From: Trichaptum fuscoviolaceum
Taxonomy: Eukaryota > Basidiomycota > Agaricomycetes > Hymenochaetales > Trichaptaceae
DNA: 64,000 bases
Direction of reading: 5' to 3'
Assembly (NCBI GenBank): GCA_910574455.1
Contig: CAJSYZ010000008.1
Coordinates: forward strand, 1,986,707-2,050,706
In this document: positions 22,266 through 34,040 of the stretch, piece by piece
Layout: every line of letters starts with the position of its first letter
How positions within the stretch are numbered: position 1 is the stretch's first letter
Program-made: the position numbers and the translations under genes
Notes under the pieces: generated by a model
What the model was told of the DNA's origin: nothing
What the model saw: the letters and a program-made list of their open reading frames with translations, nothing else
The model's database searches: none

Positions 22266-25200
22266 TCAGACATCGGACCCTTCATAGCTCCGTGAGTCAT
22301 ACGACGGTGCTTTTGACGGCGTTCGTTGCATCTCCAGGAAGTCCGTCGTCCCGTGCGCCTTCTCGTACCGGATCTCGGTCTCCTGCAGGAACGCAGGCGC
22401 GCGCGTCATCGTCATCGTCGCGGCTTCGCCGCCCATGGCCACGATCTCCTGCGGGACCGCCTCGCCGTCGAAGAGCGCCGCGGTTTCCTCGAGTGTCCGG
22501 CCTATTGAGCGATAATTTTGTTTTGGAAGTTGGATGACAGGGAAAGAGAGAGGGAAGGAAAAAAAAAAGAAGCCTTTATCAGTATGTGTAGGTTATTGGT
22601 GTGTGCGAGAGTCAGACTGACCTTTCGTCTCAATGACATACCGCAGAATGAATGCCAACTCGAAGACGAGCCATCCGCAGTATACGATGTACTGTATAAC
22701 GATGATCAGTGTGGGGAAATAGTGGTCGGGCAGAGTGTGATACGTCAAACTTCCGCAGGCGAACCGGGGGGCGTGAGTGTGAGTATGAGAGCAAGGCACT
22801 TACGTATTTCCAATTGATCGCGTCTAAAGCCCAAGGATTCACGAATTGGTTGAACGCGAGCGTGAGGCATACAGTAATATTCTGTGTACACAAAACGAAG
22901 ATGAGTCGATAGACATACAAATTCACGATTGTAGACGCTTACCATAACCGCGAAGCCTTTGGCTCGGACGTTGAATGGAAGGATCTCCAGGGTGTACGCG
23001 ACGAGCATAGGCGTGTACGCAATGTCGTAGAAGAAGTAGAAGATGAAGATCATCGCGATCGTCGCCTTCGCTGCGTCCTTGTTGTCCATCGTCTGGAACA
23101 GCGCTGTGGTCAGGGTCCACATCGAGAAAGCTGCAAACCATTGTCAAGGTTTCCCGTATGAGCACACTGACGATCAAGACGGAGATATAAGCGTATGAGA
23201 CTGACCGATGAGCATCCCAACATTGGAAATGATGAAGAGAGTCCGACGGCCGAGCTTGTCGACCAATAATGCAGCAGAGAATGCGCATAACAAATTCCAA
23301 ATCTGTAGTCCGCCATTAATCTCGGACTTGATACCCGGATCCGTCACACCGACGCTCGTGAGAACGCTATCAATGTAGTACGAGACCAAACCATTTCCAC
23401 TATCAAAGCAAAGTACAACACCGAAGCCAGTCAACATAGCTGTCAAAAAGACGTGATTCATGGAGAGAAGCACATACCTCCATTGCGAGAACAACGCGAT
23501 TGCGATGATTATCCTTAACCGTCTCCGATTCCCGGGGGTCGCAACGAGGCTCGCCCAGCTCGCACTCTGCGCATACTCCTTCTCGAGCTTCAGCGCGTGC
23601 CGAATCTGGGCCATCTCGAAGACGACGAGGGGGTCCCGCTCGTCCGAGCCGAAAGCGTGGAAGCGCGCGAGGATGCGAGCGGCTTGGCCTTCGCGTCCCT
23701 TGGAGACAAGCCATCGTGGGCTCTCGGGGATGAACCAAACGCAGGAAAGTTGGGCAAGAGATCCAAGTGCTTGTACGAGAGAGGGGATTCTGCAATATCC
23801 ATATTAGTTGATTGGTCTTTGAGGATCAGCAGAGAGAACGGTTTACCTCCACGCCCATGACGACCCATCCCTACGCTTATAGGCGGCGAAGCACGCCCAT
23901 GCAGCTACGATACGGATTAGCAGTCAGTATACCAAAGTCCATCAGCAACAGAGCACAGAAATAGGTCAAGGAGATATACGGATGAAAGTTTAAGTTCCGG
24001 GTAAGTCATTGAATAAGATTGAAATGAATACAGAGATCGCAAATGATATTGGATGATCTGAGTGATGAGGGAGAATCAAGGGCTTCCGTGAGATAATCCG
24101 AGAACAGTCCGTCTGAAGCGAAGTAAAGAGGAGGGATTGGGGGATGGAGTAAATGAGAATACGGGAATCAGGGGGAAGGTATCGAAAGTCTTCAGGACAC
24201 AAATCAAGATGGGAAATCTAATAGGAGAAGTGGATTTTGAAGTGTATTATAGGAGATGGCACTCACCGACGATACTTCCGAAATACCAAGAGGAGTTGTA
24301 TATTGAAGTGAATTGCGCGCGCTATATAAATTAGACGAGTTCAGGAATAAACCAACTCGAGTCTCATCCATGAAAAAAATGTTATACCTGTGTAGGATAA
24401 GACAGCTCAGTGATGAGGAGCGGGGCTGCGTTAAGCGCGAAGGCGAGGCCGAATCCGACTGCAATGATGTGTCAGTGTTATGTTTGACATTACGACCACT
24501 TAAACCGGTGGATGATGGTACAAGCGAGAATGTAGAATGAAGGATTAATGGAATGTTACGAAAGCTCCTCATTGCCAACACCGTTTTTGATCACTCAATC
24601 AGTGAAATACGGAGAAGATTTTGTAGCGTATAGTAACAGAGAGGGGGAGGCGGGGAAGTGTGGGATAAGCGCTTAGACATGAAATACGCATGGGAAGTAA
24701 GGGCGGGGAAAGAAAGAACATGCCTTGCTCATCATAGAAAATAACGGGAGAAACCTCAAACAATCAAGTATGCTCGAAAATTTCATAAATTCCGTGAGGG
24801 AAGAAGGATTAAAGTTCCGATGAATTTTGCTGTACTCACTGACGAATCGGGCACCAATGAACATGGCGACAGAGAGGGCGGAGCACTGGAGAGCAACCCC
24901 GGCGAGCATGATGAGTGACCCTATGAAAAGTGCCGAGCGACGCCCGAGCGTGTCGGAGGCAAACGGTGTAAATGGCATGGCCTGTATCGCGTTGTATAGC
25001 AGTTAGTGATAATATTCCACATTATTAACGTGCATCAGGGGTAAGTGGTAAGTGGAATGGACAGCGGAGAAGTGTACGCACCACCAACGCACCGACATTT
25101 TGTGCAGAGTTGATCATCCCTAACGCCTTGCCGTGCGGTTCATGGAAGTACTCTTTCCAGTCTGGCACGATTTGGAGACCTAGGATGGTGATCTCTGTTA

Positions 25201-25458
25201 GCTGCGTATTCCTAACTGCGCGAGCGCGTGAAGAGACTGACCGTTAACCAAGGACGAGTCAAAGCCATTGATTGAAGATGTCATGAGTGGAAGGAGGAGA
25301 CACAAGTTGAGCAGGAGGATGCCTGTAAGCTCACAACGTGAGCAGGACTGTCCTGAGCTAATAGCAAACTTGCACGAACCTCTATTCCTCCACCATGCCC
25401 CCCGATGGATGAAGTCCACGATCGTCCACTCTGGCACATTCCTCGGGCGATTCGACAT
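22266..25458 (-). CDS. MFS sugar transporter (sugar porter family, lactose permease/hexose transporter-like)
   Basis: Thirteen exons join in frame to 558 residues: 25458-25380, 25322-25242, 25194-25082, 24981-24840, 24458-24388, 24321-24267, 23904-23847, 23789-23478, 23399-23206, 23130-22943, 22881-22804, 22691-22622, 22501-22266. Sugar-porter signatures are present in order: SSINGFDSSL (TM1), SDTLGRRSAL (loop 2-3), NAAPLLITELSYP, PESPRWLVSKGREGQA (central loop), DKLGRRTLF (loop 8-9), LEILPFNVRAKG and ETKGRTLEE at the end of TM12. Length and the 12 hydrophobic segments are normal for the family. It imports mono- or disaccharides by proton symport across the plasma membrane; the exact sugar cannot be read. 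Two introns are long (362 and 381 bp); the others are 47-120 bp. The start MSNRPRNVPEW is the first ATG in frame. Confidence 0.92.
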
Positions 25459-27151
25459 ACCGCACACAGTCCTCTTCGGCCTATGTACACCAGCTTTACA
25501 CGACTATCCGTCTACCGTTCGCCAGGTGCGGGGAGAAGCGCGTTGCCTTGCGCCGTCACAGACGCTGGAAAGGGGGCGTCGAGTCCGTTAGCAGCAGCGC
25601 GTTTATCTCGTCAGAAGAATGCGGGGTAAAGGAGTCCCAGCAGTGACTGACTCCTCCACTACTTTTAGTTCGTCGGAGGAAAGTGGGGGAAATAGACGGA
25701 CTTCGAAGGATGCTCGAGCGGTGCGGGGAGGGGGTGAAACGGAATCTCGGTCGCGTAGGAGGCAGCGCAGGATATATAGCTGGCATTGCAGAAAGGCATG
25801 ATGAGGTGTACAAAATAGTTGAATAGTTGAATAGTGAATGCGGGGTAGACGGAGCCAGTATACAGCCTGCTCACGCGATCGCACGCCCGGCAAAATCGCG
25901 GCGGTCCCCAGCTCAGGGTCCTGCCCATTATTTCCTCGGCTATTTCTCGCTCTCAGCTGATTTACTCCCACGCTCGCAAATTGCCGGAAATCCATGGATC
26001 GACCCTGTTGAGCAGAATGTCTAAACTCGCGAAAAAAGGCCCCGCGCGAAGGAAAAAATCCAACAGCCTGAGTAGTTCTCCAGTTTCCAGGATATGTATG
26101 AGCCAGGAACTCATCGTCCAAGCCCAAAGTCCAAGTCTCCATGGATTGCAAACGAATAAATTCAAGTAATATGTCCCGTGATCCTCTATGGATCGACTGA
26201 TCAGCCAATCCTCCTCGTTTCCGCAAGCGATGACTGCCGCATGTCGAAGGAACATACAGAGTCTAAAGTAGACCAACGTCCCGTATTTTTTCTGCGAGTT
26301 TAATTAAATAAAAGTATGCAAAAATGAAAGCACCGGACATCGCCTGCGAATGGGCGAGCAAACGCTTATACAAAACCCCTTCCGAGTCGGTGCCTGAGCA
26401 ACTCATTCAGAAATTTGACTCGCAAAGACTCGGACCTTCTCTAGCTTGGTAGCCTCGTTGTGGCGCCGCACACACAATCTTTCCAACCGAACACCAAGAT
26501 ATAATGTGATACAGCAATTCGGACCAAACCCAAAAGCTATGCATGTATTTGAAGGTACGAAACCCGTTCCTTGGCAACGAGGAACACACTGGAAAAACAC
26601 CAAAAATCCAGAACCACACCAGAATCCATTATTAGTGGAAGAACGATACAAGTACATGATCAGCAGCCTCCGCAACGCGAGCAATGACCTCAAAGGCCTC
26701 ATCAGGGCCACACACACCAAACAAAGGCGACCCCAAATCCAAAGCCCAAAATTGAGAAGGTGAAATCATCATCAGTCACGAAAGGCGTTAAAGCATGAGC
26801 AAACATATCGCTCGTCGTCGAAAGCGTAGCACAAAAACAAGTGTGGAAGGATATGAGGAGGGAAGAAAACGAGGACTATTAGTGAAAGCACCATCGAATT
26901 ATTCGGAGGGAAAGTGGTAGGTATGTGAGCAGGTAAGTGGAGAGTCTGAGTGATCAGAAACAACAATCAAGAGATGAGCGACGAAAGGGTCTCCGCAACG
27001 GTGTTTGTTAAAAACTGGACGGGGAATATCATTGTTCTGAGGTAATGAAAAAAAACTAGAAAAAGACCAAAGTAGAAGAAGAGTCCTGTCGATGCATTCA
27101 TCCTTAATGCTCAACTTTTCTCCGGGCCATCTCAGGCATTTCTTCGTTCAC
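25459..27151. other. Intergenic region upstream of the sugar transporter
   Basis: Contains the transporter promoter and the downstream region of the GPI-protein gene. Long open frames on both strands at 25600-26280 and 26400-26770 overlap each other and show no domain or splice structure, so I call no gene. No clear TATA box was found. Confidence 0.5.
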
Positions 27152-28207
27152 TCAGGCAGCGAGCGCAACAACGAAGGCACCGATGACACCAGCGACGCCG
27201 ATTTCGGCGAAGCGCGAGGAGGCCGCGCTGCTCGAGGTCGAGGCTGGGGCAGAGGTGGTAGCCTTGGTTGTCCTGTTGATAGAAACTCAATACACCGCAC
27301 CAATAGGAGAGATAAGATTGGATAGAACTTACGACGAGCCAGCGGGGGTCGTAGCGGTAGTAGACGCACCGCTAGTGATCGTACCAGCAGCGGTCGTTGA
27401 ACCGGCCGCAGTAGTCGAGCCAGCAGCGGTAGTTGAACCAGCGGCAGAGGTAGGTCCGGCACTTGTTGACGCAGTCTGACCAACACAAGTGCTGTTGCCT
27501 AATGAAAATGACGAAAGAGATCAGCCTGAGAATAAACTATAACCTCGAAGTTGTCAAGAACGTACTGCTAGCAAGAACGCTGAACGGTGCGGACTGGGCA
27601 ACGGCACCAGTCGAGTCACGAAGTGTCAGGCCAAGCGAGGTACCAGCTGCGATGTTGACGAGCCAGGTCACGGAAGTGCCCGTCTGCTGCCCAAGGTCCT
27701 CGAGAGGACTCGCCGAAGGCTGGCCACCCGGGAGAATGCTGGGGATTTTATTTAAGCGAACACGAAATTTTGAGGAGTGCCTAAACATACCTCTGAGCAA
27801 TTCAAAGAAGGCACCGAAGAAATAAGAGTTGAGAAGCTGGAGGTTAAGCATCGGAGACGAAGAAGTAGAACGCACAAGGAAGTAGGGAGCTGCAATGTGC
27901 ATATGTCAGTATGACGTCCGGACAACTTGCAAAAATGGACAAAAACATACACTGGCCGCCTTGCCACTGCAAGAGAACGGGCTCGCACTGCACGACGTTC
28001 GACCTACACGTAGCAGAAGTTCACCCGACGGAGAGTTGGTAAGACAGAGAAAGAGCATATGACGCCAATGGTCAGCAGGTTTTTTTTCCCTTCGAAGGCC
28101 CTTATCATGGGTGCCAACAAAATTACTCACGGGGTGTTAATCTGGAACTGCGCCTGGGCACCGATGGCCATGAGGAGGGACGCAAACACAGCGATAGTCG
28201 ACTTCAT
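27152..28207 (-). CDS. Secreted Ser/Thr-rich protein, GPI-anchored (Kre9/Knh1-like N-terminal domain)
   Basis: Exons 28207-28131, 28003-27951, from 27889, then 27738-27566, 27498-27333 and 27272-27152. The start MKSTIAVFASLLMAIGAQAQ is a signal peptide. Next is the short beta-rich domain common in basidiomycete surface proteins (NTPSNVVQCEPVLLQW, QSPYFL, ILPGGQPSASP, TSVTWLVNIAAGTSLGLTL). Then comes a Ser/Thr/Ala tract with repeats of TTAAGS, and a C-terminal hydrophobic tail (AEIGVAGVIGAFVVALAA) typical of GPI addition. About 200 residues. The intron after QSPYFL is not resolved: canonical GT donors near 27875 leave the downstream frame two bases out, whereas a GC donor at 27873 would fit. 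The role is probably in the cell wall. Confidence 0.8.
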
Positions 28208-28734
28208 TCTTGCTTGAACTTTGAGGGGAGGAGGAAAGCAAAGTTTGTGGCGAGGGAAGTGAGTGGGGGAGAGCGACGACGACGGGGGAGGGACGAAGAG
28301 AACGTTTGCCTGCGGGAGCGGGAAATCGAACGAGCTGGAATTTATTGCGAAGCCTAGTGCCGGTTATGGGAATGGAAACACGTAAACAGGGACAAAGTAA
28401 TGATGCCGATAGGCCGTAGAACATTCGAAGCCAAGAGCCAAGATAAGAAACATTTCTTTTTTCATCATTATTTTTCAGCTTTCATTTCGACTCAGCTTGT
28501 TACAATGATCGAGCGTGCTATAATCTGATTCAGTTATCCTCTAATCTATAGCAAATGATGGACAAAAGCTCTGCACAACGAGCGCTAAGCAGCGACAATC
28601 TCCTACGTCAGAGACGAAGTGACCAAAACGGGATGTAACGACCACGTGGGATGACATTAGCGCAATACCATTGCTAATTTTGTGACAGCGCGGCGTCACT
28701 ATATTTAGTGCTGGGCATATGTTGATCAGCCGCA
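28208..28734. other. Intergenic stretch
   Basis: Between the start of the GPI-protein gene and the 3' end of the phosphatase-family gene. No gene or RNA is supported. Confidence 0.5.
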
Positions 28735-29835
28735 TCACGTCCTCCTGCACTTGTCATAAAGCCGCACGATGGCGAGCAGGCCGTAGTGGTCGCTCGCCCA
28801 TAACCCATCTGCCGTCTTCAAGCCCACTCCAATGCAGCGCGGGTGCTCCACCTCCACGACGCCTGCGCCGTGCGTGTACAGGATCTTGTCGAGTCGACCG
28901 GGAAGGAATGCCTCTCGCGGTTGATATCCCCATGTGTGCCCAGTTATGTCCTGTTCGTCGCCAGTGTAGGCATCGAGCAGCCCAACCTCCTTGGGGATAG
29001 AAATGTCGGACATTCCGATTGCATTCATATCGCCTCCGACCAGACCGCCGTGAAGGGACGGGTCCTTGAGCGCCTGGGCGACGAGAGCGAGTTGCTCTGG
29101 GCGTGCCTTGGCACCCTGCGGGAGGGATTCTAGATGCACATTCGCGATCCGAAACTTGACAGGCTTCATTCCTTTCTCCCGACTTTTTTCATCTGCGAAT
29201 TGCGGGCCCGCTTCGCCCTCCTCAGCTTCTGTCTCCTTCGCGAAGAGCTGCAGGTCGACCATAAGCGCGTTGCGCGCCATGTGCGAGTTCTCGAACACCA
29301 AGCTCGACGCAGCCAAGACCCCGATGTGCCGCGACACGAGCGTGACGTTGCCGTAGTGTGCGCGTCTTGGCCAGCTCGAGTTTGACACAGGAGTGACACG
29401 GAAGTGGGTGCGCACCCATTCGTGGGCAAGGAGGACGGGTATCACCTCCGCCTCGACCTCCTGCAGCAGCACACAGCATGGCGGCGGCGTGTCCGCGTTC
29501 GACGCGCATTGGAAGACGTCACAGCGGATGTGGTCTAGGGCGTGACGAAGCCGCTCGGCGCGCTGTTCGCTTGCGAAGTCGACGTTCCACGTCAGGATGT
29601 GAATGGACTCAGGTGCTGCTGCATCTTGGCCACCGTCGTGGGCGGCTTTTATGCGTTCTGCGGGTAAGAGCCTACACCACCTTCCCTTCTCTTGCTTAAA
29701 CGCGTATATCGACAAGGAGTCGCCAGTTATCTCTTGTTCTCTGGTGCTAACTGAGCGTAGCTTCTGGACACCGTCTTCCATGATCTTCAGTGAATGAATA
29801 AAATGCTTGCGCCAGGCCGCTCTATTCCCGAGCAT
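28735..29835 (-). CDS. Endonuclease/exonuclease/phosphatase (EEP) family protein, TDP2-like
   Basis: One intronless frame of 366 codons beginning at ATG 29835. The EEP fold motifs occur in order: TWNVDF (Asn, near residue 83), LLQEVEAEV (metal-binding Glu, near 124), RNALMVDLQLF and FRIANVHLES (core strands), GGDMNAI (Asp/Asn, near 258) and WASDHYGLLAIV (catalytic Asp-His, near 345). These four catalytic sites match the tyrosyl-DNA phosphodiesterase 2 branch, which removes 5'-linked protein adducts from DNA, though other EEP enzymes (deadenylases, sphingomyelinases) share them. No signal peptide is obvious. An N-terminal extension of about 75 residues precedes the domain. Intact and apparently functional. 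Confidence 0.85.
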   Translation of the reverse strand: MLGNRAAWRKHFIHSLKIMEDGVQKLRSVSTREQEITGDSLSIYAFKQEKGRWCRLLPAERIKAAHDGGQDAAAPESIHILTWNVDFASEQRAERLRHALDHIRCDVFQCASNADTPPPCCVLLQEVEAEVIPVLLAHEWVRTHFRVTPVSNSSWPRRAHYGNVTLVSRHIGVLAASSLVFENSHMARNALMVDLQLFAKETEAEEGEAGPQFADEKSREKGMKPVKFRIANVHLESLPQGAKARPEQLALVAQALKDPSLHGGLVGGDMNAIGMSDISIPKEVGLLDAYTGDEQDITGHTWGYQPREAFLPGRLDKILYTHGAGVVEVEHPRCIGVGLKTADGLWASDHYGLLAIVRLYDKCRRT

Positions 29836-30068
29836 GCACTTTCAGTGTTTCAATACTGTGCTAATCTAATGAAAACGAAACTTGTCAAAGGAAGATGAAG
29901 GCGGTAGGTATGACAATGACATTATGCATCATGCGAGGACTTCTGAGCGCAGGTTCTTTAAGGCGTATCCAAAAAGGGACTAGATAACGGGCCGAGCTTC
30001 GCCGGCAGATCCCTTACTCCCCCTTTCCTTGCATTTGGTTCTCCGCGCTCATATTTTTCATATCAGCC

Positions 30069-30397
30069 CACCTATAATGCCCACCACCTGATACCTAATT
30101 AGCATGGGATAAGGGTCCCTTATCCCATGCTAATTAGCAAGGCTTTCAAGCCCCTCCCCATACTGCGGTTAATACCGTTGATACCGGGGAGGGACTTCGT
30201 CGTATAGGCCTGGCTTACAGTAGCTAGGCCTACACGGCGCGTCACCGGACTCGGCGCTGGCCGCTGCTAGACCCTGGCGCACCGTCCCAGGGTCTCACGG
30301 CCTCCGCGCGTCGCCACAGACAGCGAGCTCAACGTTGCCGATGTTGAGCTCGACTATCTTACTCAATTCTTATTTGTTTCAGCCCATTCTTTTTGCA
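30069..30397 (+). repeat. Left terminal inverted repeat of the 3,972-bp element
   Basis: Contains several self-complementary stems: a perfect 43-bp palindrome centred in the CTAATTAGC...GCTAATTAG block (about 30092-30134), GAGCTCAAC...GTTGAGCTC, TAGGCCT...AGGCCTA and ACCCTGG...CCCAGGGT. The inner edge is CCCATTCTTTTTGCA. Confidence 0.9.
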
Positions 30398-30598
30398 ATA
30401 TATGTAGCTCTATATGTGAATTATATTGCAATATAGTGAACTATAATTATCTACTACATTCTATTCTAGTAACTACGATCAGGGTAAACATTTGACTTTA
30501 ACATACTATGTACTTGGCAAACTTTGCCATAAGGCCGCCAGCACTAACAAGACTTTGCCTTCCATAGTTATCATGGAGTCTTCTGCACCCTCTTTGCG

Positions 30599-31273
30599 TC
30601 AAACCATTCCATCTCGCGAGTTGTCAAAGCTTCGTAGACTTTGTGCGAAGGCCATGACGTTCCGTTCACCTGTAGCTATCCAGAGTGTACTCGTGACACT
30701 TCCGAGTGCAATGGCACCGGTAGCGAGAGCAACCAGTTCTACAGCTGCAATACCAACATGATGTCTGAGCGCAGACTTGTCCTGAGATGTCGTGTCCGAA
30801 AGGGAGAAACGAGCAAAGGCGTCAATGACTTGTCCAATAATGGGTGTCATGAAAAGGGCGACAACGACGGATGTTCCAACGGCTGGTAGAAGTGTGTACA
30901 CATCCCTTCGTGAGATGAGCGAGAACAGGAGGCAAAGCAAGGGCTGAGGACCATGGGGCGGAAGTGACGGAGAGCATGGTGCTTCTTCGGGCTGTTGTTT
31001 TTCAATGTCGTCTGTGTCACCTCGGATAGTTGTACGTAGAGACGTGCGGATCGTTTTGACCGACTGCATTCTTATTGAAGAAGTTGCAGGTGTCTGCATA
31101 ATTTCGTAGTTCTTGGTCGGCGATTCATTGATATCTGTTTCAACAGGGACCTGACGTGGAGGCGGCGCAAGGGAAGGAGGGAAGATGTGCGCATTGTGCG
31201 CGAGCACATCGTCGTTGAAAGACTTGTTCCAGCACCTTGGATGCTCGATTGAGCCTATCAGCCACAGTAGCAC
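30599..31273 (-). pseudogene. Captured fragment of an ABC transporter, STE6-like N-terminal membrane domain
   Basis: The frame encodes LLCLLFSLISRRDVYTLLPA, then MTPIIGQVIDAFARFSLSD, VGIAAVELVALATGAIALG and TLWIATGERNVMA. These match the first two membrane helices and the conserved GERNVMA segment of fungal full-length ABCB transporters that export the a-factor-type pheromone. The fragment stops at 30599, soon after that segment; the rest of the transmembrane domains and both ATP-binding cassettes are absent. An upstream exon ending near 31327 may belong to it. It lies wholly inside the transposon, so it is transposon cargo, not a host gene. Confidence 0.6.
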
Positions 31274-32204
31274 CTAAAAAACAGGAACATTAGCACTTAT
31301 AAGTGTAGAGAAGCTTTCTAAAACATACCTTCAGTGAGCTTGTTCATACGAAGCTCTTTCATGGGGTGGGGGAGGGATGTAAAGGCAGTGAGCAAGGCCA
31401 AAACGACGACGGTGACGCGTTGTCGCAAGTCGTGGGAACGCGCTCCCAATGAGGTATTTTGTATTTTTCTTCGTTTTCGAACATACAAAAACATACCTAT
31501 TGTCCATCCTCCTATTGCGCTTCATATCAGGCACATGAAACAGAACTCTATAGCATGTATTAGAGAGGGTAAATATAAATTTTAAAGAGAATTCGAGCGC
31601 AAATGGGCTCGTAAATGAGCTATGAGTGCTGATATACAGCCTCTATGCATGTTGCAACATACATAATTTCATTTGTTTAACACTTATGTATGCTCCGATA
31701 GCTCTCACACTTGCTGGAGATACTTAATAGCTCTATTATAGCATGCTTAAAATTTACCAATGCATTGGAGAGATGTAGTACTCAGGTATTATCTAAACAC
31801 TGCTCAAATCTGGTACTTTTTGCATAAAATCATGAACATTACATGTTCTTCACTGAATAAATATACATTACACTCAATAATAAATTCTAAAAGATATGTA
31901 ACATTCAAGGAGAGATAGTGAAGGACATTTATAGAAGTTTTGGCAGAATTCCACTAACTGGACTTGTTGTTGGTGCTCAAATGTAGTTGAGGTCCGTGGA
32001 TTTCATGTGAGTTTAGCTTGATCTCATGCATTCGAGTGCACAAAATCGAGATCACTATATTATAGTTCACCTGCAGCTGTAATTCCTCTTGCATTTGCTT
32101 CCATATCTCAACTTCTCTTGAATACAGAAGAGATCACAAATTTATGAGATCAATTAAATATTCTATTTCAAAAACAGGGAAATAGCTACTTGTAGAATCA
32201 ATGT

Positions 32205-33515
32205 TTGCTTCACCAAATCATAACAGAGTTATCAATAAATACCAGTAAAATCAGACTCAATGTACATTTAGAATATCGTGCGTATCAAATACTGTGCCTG
32301 AGTATTGAATGTGCTGCTGAGCGTTCCAGGACGCAAAATGTGCTGGGAGAAGCTTTGGTTGCCACTTCCGGTAACTTCCGGGCAACGTTGAACACACGTG
32401 GACGTCGTCCTTTCTGCGTTCAACGTCGTTCATGTCCATCCCGCATGGCTGTAGGCCTCCAAAATAATATGGTATGCTCTCTTTTTTTTTTATACTAATA
32501 TCATTTGTTGTAAACTAATGAAATTGTTATAGATGACCATGTAAACCCGACAGACACCACAGACACGTCTGCGCCAATCTATGTATGTTCTCCTCATTGT
32601 GTCAGTGTCGACCTAATGCTAAGACTTGCGGAATTTGCAGTAAAACTACACAACTTTCTAATAATCTCTGTGCTCGGTTCGTTTCTGCACCATGCACCCC
32701 CCTCACCGCCGCCGGATGCACCAGGTCAAGGCAAGCCTTCACGTAAACGGAGACGAACACTGCTTGGCCCGGATGCAGGCGCGGATGGCGGCGAGGATGC
32801 TTTACATTCATTGCAGCTGAAGAGATGAGCGCGAACGGATGAAACTGTTGGAGAATTCTGTGGGAAACCTGAGCAAAACTACCAACAGATGAGATTGCGA
32901 GTGAACGGGGTGTGCGTGTCTTCCTTTGTATCTCACTCACCATGTGTCCCAACGTTAACTTGCCTTGCAGATACACCTGGGACTTACTTACCAGTTAACC
33001 TGGCCTCGGTTGTAAGAGGGACAGCTCTAAATCACATATTAGAACGTGTGAGCCTCATCTCCGCTCAACATAACCTTCAAGTACCTTCAAAGACAGTTGC
33101 GCAGCTCATTACAATGGTATGTGAAGTAAGTGTATACGCTATTTCCTAAGTAGAAGCTAAGTGTACTAAACCGACGTTGCAGGCAAAACTCAAGCAGCTC
33201 ATCTCACAGGCACTCACCCTTACTTCTACGTCCAACGCCATTGCATCCGTCCAGCTCTCGTCAAATTCACAACCCACAACGCGTATCCTCACTGCTTCTC
33301 CTTTGAGACTCTCTTCACTTGTCCGCCCCGCTGTGCTGCCTTACCAGTCCACTGCCGCTACGCGGCTCATGGCTGAGGGAGCCAGCGATCCCTGGCTTTT
33401 CTTCAACCACGAGGTGCAATCTAAGGAGTATCACACGGAAGACCCACGTTGGCAGATTCTTGCGTTGCTCACGGAGCGCAGTACAGTGTGGGATGCACCG
33501 TTGTCTGGAAGGTAG
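32205..33515 (+). other. Gene-like debris inside the 3,972-bp element
   Basis: Short plus-strand frames flanked by intron-like sequences: NVLGEALVATSGNFRATLN (32325 onward), a Cys-rich piece with CRPNAKTCGIC followed by a basic patch KPSRKRRRT (32605-32828), TPGTYLPVNLASVVRGTALN (32970 onward) and SLVRPAVLPYQSTAATRLMA (33177-33515). Splicing does not give one clean protein, since a TAA interrupts after 32532. I do not recognise the family. It may be a captured, decayed host gene or a remnant of the element's own gene. Confidence 0.35.
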
Positions 33516-33711
33516 AGAATGTCTCCTACCCATCCTCCCTAGGATGCTCTATATCGTCCGACTACAGCCGTCCTCGGACAATGACACCCTCCTCCTATGG
33601 TCTCCCTACTGATCCGCTGCGCTTAATTTGTAATAAATAATTATAAGATAAATCTAATACAAGCCGGTATTATTTTAATACAATATAATCTAAACATAAA
33701 GCTATACACAA

Positions 33712-34040
33712 TGCAAAAAGAATGGGCTGAAACAAATAAGAATTGAGTAAGATAGTCGAGCTCAACATCGGCAACGTTGAGCTCGCTGTCTGTGGCGACG
33801 CGCGGAGGCTGTGAGACCCTGGGACGGTGCGCCAGGGTCTAGCAGCGGCCAGCGCCGAGTCCGGTGACGCGCCGTGTAGGCCTAGCTACTGTAAGCCAGG
33901 CCTATACAACGAAGTCCCTCCCCGGTATCAACGGTATTAACCGCAGTATGGGGAGGGGCTTGAAAGCCTTGCTAATTAGCTTGGGATAAGGGACCCTTAT
34001 CCCATGCTAATTAGGTATCAGGTGGTGGGCATTATAGGTG
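33712..34040 (-). repeat. Right terminal inverted repeat of the 3,972-bp element
   Basis: Inverted copy of 30069-30397, same length. The 43-bp palindrome here has one mismatch (CTAATTAGCTTGGG arm). Confidence 0.9.

Larger units (their letters stand above)
30069..34040. mobile_element. 3,972-bp DNA transposon with 329-bp TIRs and 8-bp TSD (hAT or KDZ/Zisupton type)
   Basis: The element is bounded by an exact 8-bp direct repeat TATCAGCC (30061-30068 and 34041-34048). Its ends are inverted repeats beginning CACCTATAATGCCCACCACC and extending 329 bp inward on each side with few mismatches. An 8-bp duplication occurs with hAT elements, but those usually have short TIRs; KDZ/Zisupton-type elements, common in mushrooms, are an alternative. 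No transposase is recognisable inside, so this copy looks non-autonomous. Cargo: a minus-strand ABC transporter fragment (30.6-31.3 kb) and plus-strand gene-like debris (32.2-33.5 kb), separated by A/T-rich sequence. Confidence 0.85.

Noticed and set aside
25603..26226. 207-codon open frame on the minus strand upstream of the sugar transporter
   Set aside because: No domain, no signal or splice structure, and overlapping open frames on the other strand; it lies in the promoter region and looks like chance coding.
26403..26763. Opposed open frames of about 105 codons on both strands
   Set aside because: Neither protein shows a recognisable domain; both are likely chance frames in one GC-balanced stretch.
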